Of a DNA stretch of 64,000 nt, positions 53,483 through 64,000 are shown in pieces. The number at the start of each line of letters is the position of its first letter. Position 1 is the first letter of the stretch. The notes beneath the pieces were generated by a model. The model was given only the letters and a program-made list of their open reading frames with translations, searched no databases and was not told the DNA's origin. The stretch lies in contig NZ_CP039268.1 in NCBI RefSeq assembly GCF_009664085.1, forward strand, positions 2,031,501 to 2,095,500, in the 5' to 3' direction. Both the position numbers and the translations under genes were made by a program. This stretch comes from Thermochromatium tepidum ATCC 43061 (lineage in GTDB: Bacteria > Pseudomonadota > Gammaproteobacteria > Chromatiales > Chromatiaceae).

Positions 53483-54340
53483 TCAGAGCGAAAAGATCCA
53501 GCCTCGCCCGTCTGCAAGCTGCAGCTGGTGCGCCAACTCGAGCAGACGCCGGCGCAGGGCCGAGAGGCTTTCGGGACGACCGCTCAGCTCGGGCGGAATG
53601 TCGCGGTCATAGGCATCGATGAGGGTGTAGAGATGCTCGGGCCCGAGACCGGACAGATCCGCGATCAGTCGCGGGGCCGCGCGGTCCAGGGGCAACAGGC
53701 TCGGCTCCAGCCCGGTCACCAGAAAGGGACCAGCGCCGCGCTCGATCCGCGCGGCCAGACGTGCCTGTCCGCGTTGCCGCAGGAATTCGCTGACCTGAAG
53801 ACGCATCAAATTCGAGAGATCGACGGCGACCAGCTTCACAAGCGGCGCCATCGGCGAGCGACCGGCACGGATCGGGACGAGGAAGACATGTGCCGCGGTG
53901 CTCGGTCCCTCGGTTGCATCGGGCGTAACGACATAGGTCTCGATCATCCTGAAGAGCTCACTGTGACGTGCCCGAGCGTTGCCGCTTGAGTGCTCAAAGC
54001 CGGCCCCGAGCAACACGAAGGTATAGAGGCCATAGCCCGGCAGGGCGTCCTCGAAGAGCTGGTTGAGCGCCAGATCGGTCACGAGCTGGACACCCCGCCC
54101 CGCCGATGGGACATAGAGCATCCCATAACTGGCTGCATCCGAGTCGACATCCATTCCCAGTGTCGAGGCGGGTGGCCGAGCCTCATCGCGCTCATATCGC
54201 GGAACCGTCGCCTTCTCCACGATCGAGTCGGGCCGCGCGAGTGTCGCCTCGGAATGGAATGTCGTCGGCACCAGGGACGAGGTTGCGGCGCATCCGATGA
54301 GGATCAGCGCCAACAGCACAGTGAGCGGCCATCGCGCCAT
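53483..54340 (-). CDS. Lipoprotein of unknown function
   Basis: About 285 residues with lipoprotein signal MARWPLTVLLALILIGCAA (lipobox LIGC). The mature part has a mixed alpha/beta pattern (GYGLYTFVLLGAGFEHSSG; AAHVFLVPIRAG) and an acidic C-terminus. No named family recognised. Two earlier in-frame ATGs (54373 and 54406) are possible; none has a good ribosome site, and I chose the one that begins the signal. Confidence 0.75.
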   Translation of the reverse strand: MARWPLTVLLALILIGCAATSSLVPTTFHSEATLARPDSIVEKATVPRYERDEARPPASTLGMDVDSDAASYGMLYVPSAGRGVQLVTDLALNQLFEDALPGYGLYTFVLLGAGFEHSSGNARARHSELFRMIETYVVTPDATEGPSTAAHVFLVPIRAGRSPMAPLVKLVAVDLSNLMRLQVSEFLRQRGQARLAARIERGAGPFLVTGLEPSLLPLDRAAPRLIADLSGLGPEHLYTLIDAYDRDIPPELSGRPESLSALRRRLLELAHQLQLADGRGWIFSL

Positions 54341-54423
54341 CTGAAACGTGCGAGCACGCGAAGCGAATCTCATGCAAAAGAGGCCAAGCTGTCGAAAGCG
54401 CCCCATGATACAGACCAGGACGT

Positions 54424-55713
54424 TCAAAATCCCGACCGCGCGTCGACGACCGCGACCACAGCGGCACAGAGCTGCGCCAACTGGGCGTCCGAGATCACAT
54501 AGGGCGGCATCAGATAGACCAGACGCCCGAAGGGACGCACCCAGACCCCGGCCTCGACCAGACGGCGTTGGATCTCGGGCATCGCCACCGGATGTTCGAG
54601 CTCGACCACGCCGATCCCGCCGAGCACCCGGACCTCGGCCACACCTGGAAGCCCGCGACAGGGCGCAAGCCCCGCCGCAAGACCGCGTTCGAGGCGCCGA
54701 ATGGTGGCCGACCAGTCCTGGGACAGCAAGAGTTCGATGCTGGCATTGGCCACGGCACAGGCGAGCGGATTGGCCATGAAGGTTGGGCCGTGCATGAAGA
54801 CCCCAGGCTTGCCGGAGGAGATCCCCTCGGCAACCCTGCGGCTTGCGAGTGTGGCGGCCAGGGTCAGATAGCCGCCGGTGAGGGCCTTGCCCAGGGTCAG
54901 GATGTCCGGGGCGATCCCAGCGTGTTCGCAGGCAAACAGCCGCCCCGTACGTCCAAAACCGGTGGCGATCTCATCGGCGATCAGGAGTACATCGAACTGG
55001 TCGCAGAGTTCGCGGACCCGGCGTAGATACTCGGCGCTATAAAACCGCATCCCCCCGGCCCCCTGGACAATGGGTTCCAGGATCACGGCGGCCAGCTCAT
55101 CCCGGTGGTGTTCGATCAGGGTGGCGAAAGGCGCGATGTCGTCATCGGTGCAGGGGTCGCCGAAGCCACAGCTCGGTGCCGGGGCAAAGAGCTGCTGGGG
55201 CAGCGCCCGCTTGAACAGGTGGTGCATACCCGTGACTGGATCGCATACCGACATGGCATGCCAGGTGTCGCCGTGATAGCCGGAGCGGATGGTCAGGAGT
55301 CGATGACGTTCGGGCCGCCCAGCGGCGATCCAGTACTGGAGCGCCATCTTGATCGCGACCTCGACCGCGACCGATCCGGAATCGCACAGAAAGACGTGCT
55401 GGAGTGACCCTGGGGTCAGTTCGACCAATGAACGCACCAGACGGATCGCCGGCTCGTGGGTCAGACCGCCGAACATCACATGGGCCATGCGTTCGAGCTG
55501 ATCGCGCACCGCCTGATTGAGCACCGGGTGGTTGTAGCCATGGATGGCGCACCACCAGGAGGCCATGCCGTCGATCAGGATACGCCCGTCCATGAGCTCG
55601 ATCTCGCAGCCGTGCGCCGCGCGCACCGCATAGACCGGATCCGGATCGAGCATCGAGGTATAGGGATGCCAGGCGTGGGCCCGGTCGATGGCGAGGAGCT
55701 CGTCTTGGGTCAT
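54424..55713 (-). CDS. bioA: Adenosylmethionine-8-amino-7-oxononanoate aminotransferase
   Basis: A 429-residue class III PLP aminotransferase of biotin synthesis that turns KAPA into DAPA using S-adenosylmethionine. [29 protein letters not shown] and the lysine region [14 protein letters not shown] are BioA hallmarks. The ATG overlaps the stop of the upstream GTPase gene (TGATG). Confidence 0.95.
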   Translation of the reverse strand: MTQDELLAIDRAHAWHPYTSMLDPDPVYAVRAAHGCEIELMDGRILIDGMASWWCAIHGYNHPVLNQAVRDQLERMAHVMFGGLTHEPAIRLVRSLVELTPGSLQHVFLCDSGSVAVEVAIKMALQYWIAAGRPERHRLLTIRSGYHGDTWHAMSVCDPVTGMHHLFKRALPQQLFAPAPSCGFGDPCTDDDIAPFATLIEHHRDELAAVILEPIVQGAGGMRFYSAEYLRRVRELCDQFDVLLIADEIATGFGRTGRLFACEHAGIAPDILTLGKALTGGYLTLAATLASRRVAEGISSGKPGVFMHGPTFMANPLACAVANASIELLLSQDWSATIRRLERGLAAGLAPCRGLPGVAEVRVLGGIGVVELEHPVAMPEIQRRLVEAGVWVRPFGRLVYLMPPYVISDAQLAQLCAAVVAVVDARSGF

Positions 55714-57148
55714 CACAGGTCGCTACGACTGTCGATCTCGCTCAGGGACACGCCGCGTAGCAGACCCTTTAGGATGTCGCCACAAGCGGCCTCGTGACTG
55801 GATTGGCGACCGCGTCTGGCGTCATTGAAGAAGCGCACCAGCTCACGCTGATCCTGGGCGCTCAGCTCCTCGGTGAAGCCCTTAGGACGGATCTCGCGAT
55901 CCGGTACCCGGTTGGGATCGTCCTCGTCGGCGGCCTGGCGTCCATGGGCCCAGTTCATGGCGCGCGCACTATACAGGATGATGCGATCGAGCAGTACAAA
56001 GGGAAAGCGCGGATTGGAGACCGGCCCGATGGTATAGACCTGGGTATTGGGCGCGCGCTCGATGTTCAGCTTGGCCAGCGCCTTGCCGCCGACTACGCCC
56101 AGCACGCCGCCGACCACCCCGCCTAAGAAGGCGCCTGCGCCGAGCGAATGGCCGGCGAGCGCCAGGTCTAGGGTCACACCCGAGGCCGCACCAGCCGCCA
56201 CGCCGGCCATCGCCAGCTGACGACGCGAGAGTCCAAGCGCCTCGCTGACCTCCTCGGAGAGCAGATCCTGACTCAGGAGTGAATCAGGCGGGATATCCCA
56301 GACATTGTGCCTGAAATTGGCGCGGATGTGCTCCCGGGCCTCGAGCTCCAGCCGACGCAGACCGTCCTCGAACTCGGCCGTGATCTCGGCCTTGACCCGG
56401 TCGCGACCACTCTGGAAGATGACCTTGCTGCTCTTGACTGTCTTCGACACCCTATAGCTCAGCGCCTGCTTGAGCAGGTCGAGGATGGTGCTCACGGCCT
56501 GATCGATGCGCCGCTCCCAGTCATGGGCGAAGGCATCAATCGCCCGCTCGAGCATCGGCTCCCAGCGTTGATCGATACTCTTGAGCGCATTGAGCAAACG
56601 CATGCGCTCGTCGTAGGTGGCGCGATGGGCATTGAACTCGCGCACCGAGTTGAAGGCCTTACTCAAGACGTCGCGCCACTGGTTGATGTAGCGATCCTGA
56701 CGGGTCAGATTGTTGAGGATCGCCATCCGCGGACGCCCGATGAGTCGCAACAGCTCGATCTCGACTCGATCCTTCTCTTTGATGCGCTTGGAGCCATCGA
56801 CCACCAGGATGATCCCGGCGCCCTGGGCGACCGGCTCCATCAGTTCTACGTCATGGGCATAGATCGGATCGCCGCGATGCGCCTCGACGAAGGCGCGTGC
56901 CAGATTCGGGGTGTCCTCATGGGCCTGAAACCACTCCAGGATGGCGTTGGGATTCTGGAACCCGGGCGTATCGATGAACTCGATGACCGTCCGTCCATCG
57001 ATCACCACGGGATAGACATCGGACTTGGTCGTGGTCCCAGAGCGCTTGTCGATCGCGATGCGGTCGTTCTCGGTCAGGGTTGCGACCACAGAGGACTTGC
57101 CCGCGTTTGGGTTACCCATGATCGCCAGGCGGGGAATCTCTTCCGTCA

Positions 57149-57149
<1 letters not shown>
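55713..57149 (-). CDS. GTPase with DUF3482 domain
   Basis: A 478-residue protein. The N-terminal GTPase domain has G1 [15 protein letters not shown]3 DTPGF and a GTTTKSD switch; the C-terminal DUF3482 part includes a glycine-rich hydrophobic hairpin ([20 protein letters not shown]) that may enter the membrane. Such genes are paired with a DUF2868 gene, here overlapping by one base. The pair's function is not known. Confidence 0.9.
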
Positions 57150-59527
<2,378 letters not shown>

Positions 59528-59687
59528 GGCCTGTGCTTGTCGTTGTCGGCAGCGAAATGCCGCGACCACTCGTGCGGGCGCGGCCCGGAACACCCATGAT
59601 CCCACAGACGAGGGCTCAATTCACGAGCCAGAGCTTAGGCGATCGCCCCCTGTCCTAGACCACCGTGAACACCGACGCGAATCGCGT

Positions 59688-60986
<1,299 letters not shown>

Positions 60987-61032
60987 TCACGCTTCCAAAA
61001 TGTATGAAGAGAAAGTTGAGGATCGAGCCGTC

Positions 61033-62229
61033 TTAAGGCAACGGACGCACCTCCCAGCGCCCGTCACGCGACTCCAGACGCGCCTCACAGCCGAGCTCGC
61101 GCGGATCCAGGTCGAGTCCAGGCAACGCTTGGATCACGCGCCGCCCGGAGGCACGCAGGGTCTCAACGATCTCGCGCAAAGTCGGGTCGTTCGACCAGGG
61201 CGCCAGGATGGCTCCGGGCTGACGATAACGTTCTTCTAACCCACGGCCATGCTGGAGCAGCCCCTTGAGATCGGTACTAAAGCCGACCGCCGGTCGCGCG
61301 CGCCCAAAGACCCGTCCGATGTCGTCGTAACGCCCGCCGCGCGCGACCTCCAGCCCCCAGCCCGGCACAAAGGCGGCAAAGACCACACCGGTCTTGTAGC
61401 GATAGCCGCGCAGTTCGGCCAGATCGTAATGGATCGAGACCTCGGGCAGCCAGTGATGGAGCTCCTCGACCAACCGGCGCAGATAGTCGAGCGCCGCGCG
61501 GACCGGAGGATCCGCCGCCGCCAGTACCTGAGCCGCACGCTCCAGGGCGTCGTCACCGTTCAATTCAGCCAGGGCCAGCAGCATCCCGGCTGCGGCCCCA
61601 GTCAGCCCAAAATCGTCGATCAAGGACTCAATCTCGGGAATCGCCTTGCGCTGAAGCGCGTCGAACAGCCTATGTTCCTGCAGCGCATCGAGTCCGGCCT
61701 GACGCGCCAGGCCGCGATAGATGCCGACGTGTCCCAGATCCAGATAGATCTCGCCGATCCCGGCCGTGCGCAATGTCAAAAGCACCAGACGCAGGATCTC
61801 GGTATCGCTCTCGATGCCGGCGTGACCATAGATCTCAGCACCGAGCTGTAACGGACTACGGGTGCCGGCGAAGCCGTCCGGGCGCGTATGGAGCACGGTA
61901 CCAAGGTAACACAGCCGGGTCGGCGCCTCGCGACGCAGATGATGGGCATCCATGCGTGCCACCTGGGGCGTCATGTCGGCACGCACGCCCAGCAGACGTC
62001 CGGTGAGCTGGTCGGTGAGCTTGAAGGTCTGGAGATCGAGATCCTGCCCGGTACCGGTCAGGAGCGAATCGAGATAATCGATAAAGGGCGGAATGACCAG
62101 CTCATAGCCCCAGCTCGCATAGAGGTCCAGCAGTTCGCGGCGCAGTCCCTCAATGATCCGTGCCTGGGGCGGCAGAACTTCCTCGATACCGGCGGGCAGC
62201 AGCCAGCGTTCCTCGTTCAGGGGTAACAT
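61033..62229 (-). CDS. hisZ: ATP phosphoribosyltransferase regulatory subunit HisZ
   Basis: A 398-residue HisRS-like protein: WLLPAGIEEVLPPQA, VIPPFIDYLDSLLTGTG, LRADMTPQVARMDAHH-like GVRADMTPQVARMDAH. It lacks a tRNA-binding domain and activates the short HisG in histidine synthesis. Located between the DUF2065 gene and purA. Confidence 0.95.
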   Translation of the reverse strand: MLPLNEERWLLPAGIEEVLPPQARIIEGLRRELLDLYASWGYELVIPPFIDYLDSLLTGTGQDLDLQTFKLTDQLTGRLLGVRADMTPQVARMDAHHLRREAPTRLCYLGTVLHTRPDGFAGTRSPLQLGAEIYGHAGIESDTEILRLVLLTLRTAGIGEIYLDLGHVGIYRGLARQAGLDALQEHRLFDALQRKAIPEIESLIDDFGLTGAAAGMLLALAELNGDDALERAAQVLAAADPPVRAALDYLRRLVEELHHWLPEVSIHYDLAELRGYRYKTGVVFAAFVPGWGLEVARGGRYDDIGRVFGRARPAVGFSTDLKGLLQHGRGLEERYRQPGAILAPWSNDPTLREIVETLRASGRRVIQALPGLDLDPRELGCEARLESRDGRWEVRPLP

Positions 62230-62259
62230 GATGACGGTTAGAGAGACAGGGTTTCGGGT

Positions 62260-62442
62260 TCAGTTGACCAGATACAGCAGTCCGAGACCCGAGATCATGC
62301 TGACGAATCCAGCCAGGCGCAGCGAGCGATCGCTTTCGAGCGAGACCATCGCCAGCAGACGCCTAAAACTGGACGGACCGAGGAAGGGCCAGATGCCCTC
62401 GATGATGAACACGAGCGAGAGGGCAACCAGGATGTCATGCAC
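62260..62442 (-). CDS. DUF2065 small membrane protein
   Basis: A 60-residue protein with two membrane helices: HDILVALSLVFIIEGIWPFL and LRLAGFVSMISGLGLLYLV, matching the DUF2065 family found after hflC. The GTG start gives the usual family length; a longer frame upstream adds residues unlike the family. Confidence 0.85.
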   Translation of the reverse strand: MHDILVALSLVFIIEGIWPFLGPSSFRRLLAMVSLESDRSLRLAGFVSMISGLGLLYLVN

Positions 62443-62590
62443 GATGATAAAAGGATCCCGCGAGAGTGATCGAGAATCGCCCGGACCGCACCGCACGCCG
62501 GGCACGCCAAGGGCCGATATCCTCTCAGAGGTGCACGGATTTGTCCAATGGCTGGAGACCCCGACCGGGCCGGGTCTTCAGCCATTGGGA

Positions 62591-63472
62591 TCAGGGCTGA
62601 CCGCTCGACTCGCGGAAGAAGCGGAGGAAGTCTGAGTCTGGTTCCAGCACCATGAGGCTACCGCCCTGACCGAAGCTCTGACGATAGGCGGAAAGGCTAC
62701 GATAGAAGGCGTAGAACTCAGGGGCGGCGTTGAAGGCCCGGGCATAGATCTCGGCCGAACGGGCATCGCCCTCACCGCGAATCTCTTCAGACTCCTTGTA
62801 GGCCTCGGCAATGATCACGGTGCGCTGGCGGTCGGCATCGGCGCGGATACGCTCGGCGGCCTCGGCCCCCTTGGCGCGCAGATCGCGTGCCACGCGCTCA
62901 CGCTCGGCGCGCATCCGCTGATAGACCGAATCACTGACCTCGGGTGGCAGGTCGATCTTCTTGACCCGCACATCGATGACCTCGATCCCCAGATCGGCGG
63001 CATTGGCATTGACGTCCCTGGTCAGGGACTCCATCAGCGCCAGCCGGTCGTCCGAGACCACCTCTTGGATGGTGCGCTTGCCGAACTCGTCGCGCAGACT
63101 GGTGTTGATGCGCTCGGAGAGCAGGCGGCTGGTGCGTGCATTGTTGCCGCCGGTCGAGCGCAGGAACTGCGCCGGACGCGCGATGCGCCACTTGGCGTAG
63201 GAATCGACGATCAAGTCCTTCTTCTCGATCGTCAGGAATCGCTCGGGTTGCGAGTCGAGCGTCTGCAAACGCCGGTCGAACTTGCGGATCTGGTTGAGGA
63301 GCGGGATCTTGAAGTGAAGCCCAGGCGCATAGGTATCGGAGACGATCTCACCCAGACGCAGCTTGAGCGCCACCTCGTACTCGCGCACCACGAAGGTGAA
63401 GCTGGAGAAGAAGACCACCAGCACCGCCAGACTGATCGGTAGCCAGGTCTTGATCCGGTTGGACTGAGTCAT
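62591..63472 (-). CDS. hflC: HflC, modulator of the FtsH protease
   Basis: A 293-residue SPFH-domain protein with one N-terminal anchor (PISLAVLVVFFSSFTFVVRE) and a large periplasmic part (VALKLRLGEIVSDTYAPGLHF, YARAFNAAPEFYAFYRSLSAY). With HflK it forms the cage around FtsH and slows degradation of membrane substrates. The ATG overlaps the hflK stop (TGATG). Confidence 0.96.
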   Translation of the reverse strand: MTQSNRIKTWLPISLAVLVVFFSSFTFVVREYEVALKLRLGEIVSDTYAPGLHFKIPLLNQIRKFDRRLQTLDSQPERFLTIEKKDLIVDSYAKWRIARPAQFLRSTGGNNARTSRLLSERINTSLRDEFGKRTIQEVVSDDRLALMESLTRDVNANAADLGIEVIDVRVKKIDLPPEVSDSVYQRMRAERERVARDLRAKGAEAAERIRADADRQRTVIIAEAYKESEEIRGEGDARSAEIYARAFNAAPEFYAFYRSLSAYRQSFGQGGSLMVLEPDSDFLRFFRESSGQP

Positions 63473-64000
63473 CAGCGCGTCCTCCGCTCACGATCGACCG
63501 CCCGCAGCGGCGAATCGACCACCCGTTCGGGCAGTGCCTGGAGGCCATTGCCGACCGACTGAGCGGGCGGATCGGGCTGAGGCATCTGGGACTGTGACTG
63601 CCGCATGATCTGATCGATGGGGAGATACATGAGACTGTTGGCACCACTGGTCACGTCAAGCACCACCTTGGCATTTTTGGTCATCACCTCTTCCATCGTC
63701 TCCAGATAGAGACGCCGACGGGTGACTTCAGGCGCCTTTTTGTACTCGGCCAGTAGAGCGGAGAAACGCGCGGCCTCACCCTCGGACGAAGCGATCATCC
63801 GATCCCGATAGGCCTTGGCATCGGCGATGAGGCGCGCAGCCGCACCACGGGCGTTGGGCAGCACCTCGTTGGCATAGGCCTCGGCCTGATTCTCCAGCCG
63901 TTCTTTATCCTCACGCGCCTTGATGGCGTCGTCGAAGGCGGCCTTGACCTGCTCAGGCGGCTTGGCCGGCTGCATATTGACCGAGGTGACGAGCAGGCCG
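63472..64000 (-). CDS. hflK: HflK, modulator of the FtsH protease (5' part outside window)
   Basis: The C-terminal 175 or so residues of HflK: VTSVNMQPAKPPEQVKAAFD, then the coiled coil (LENQAEAYANEVLPNARGAA) and RRRLYLETMEEVMTKNAKVV. The frame is open to the window edge, so the membrane anchor and first half of the SPFH domain lie beyond 64000. Confidence 0.95.
   Translation of the reverse strand, partial: GLLVTSVNMQPAKPPEQVKAAFDDAIKAREDKERLENQAEAYANEVLPNARGAAARLIADAKAYRDRMIASSEGEAARFSALLAEYKKAPEVTRRRLYLETMEEVMTKNAKVVLDVTSGANSLMYLPIDQIMRQSQSQMPQPDPPAQSVGNGLQALPERVVDSPLRAVDRERRTR

Overview
The window comes from a high-GC, diazotrophic purple sulfur bacterium of the Chromatiaceae type (Allochromatium/Thermochromatium-like). 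This rests on a complete reverse-type dissimilatory sulfite reductase operon in the order dsrABEFHCMKLJOPNRS, a molybdenum nitrogenase cluster with NifL/NifA and DraT/DraG control, and an Rnf complex wired into the nif regulon. Genus is an inference from gene order and protein similarity as remembered; no search was run.

Layout. 1-3196 (+): end of gnd, maf, mltD. 3289-17323 (-): the fifteen-gene dsr operon, with stem-loop repeats between dsrP/dsrN and dsrM/dsrC and a G+C-rich hairpin between dsrB and dsrE. 17324-17944: long dsr leader/promoter region with a perfect 7-bp inverted repeat. 17945-19635 (+): two unknown genes and a Cas6-like endoribonuclease with no CRISPR array or other cas gene nearby. 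19745-24703: CYTH phosphatase, a decayed IS200/IS605 end, a Bax-inhibitor-1 membrane protein, a small membrane protein, a lipoprotein, an SMR transporter, a slipin and an NfeD/ClpP-like protease.

25071-51900: nitrogen fixation island. nifB with two [2Fe-2S] ferredoxins and draG (+), draT (-), nifHDKT-fdxN-nifY-like-orf320 (+), nifQ (-), nifENX-RseC-like-DUF269-fdxB (+), nifLA (-), rnfABCDGEH (+), then nifZ, nifW and nifV (-). Candidate sigma-54 (-24/-12) sites and NifA boxes (TGT-N10-ACA) precede nifB, nifH, nifQ/nifE (one shared box), rnfA (two tandem boxes) and nifV. Together these encode nitrogenase, FeMo-cofactor assembly (NifB, Q, E, N, X, V), ferredoxins, the Rnf pump that supplies low-potential electrons, and post-translational switch-off by ADP-ribosylation of NifH.

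Two 258-bp near-identical repeats (3 mismatches) carry the 3' end of a tnpB gene and both hairpin ends of an IS200/IS605-type element. One copy splits rnfG from rnfE; removing it restores an ATGA overlap like those at the other rnf junctions. A tnpB 5' fragment lies between nifW and nifZ.

52212-64000 (-): housekeeping and unknown genes: thpR, two unknown membrane/lipoprotein genes, bioA, a GTPase (DUF3482) with a DUF2868 partner carrying a Pro-Glu hexamer repeat, purA, hisZ, a DUF2065 protein, hflC and the 3' part of hflK.
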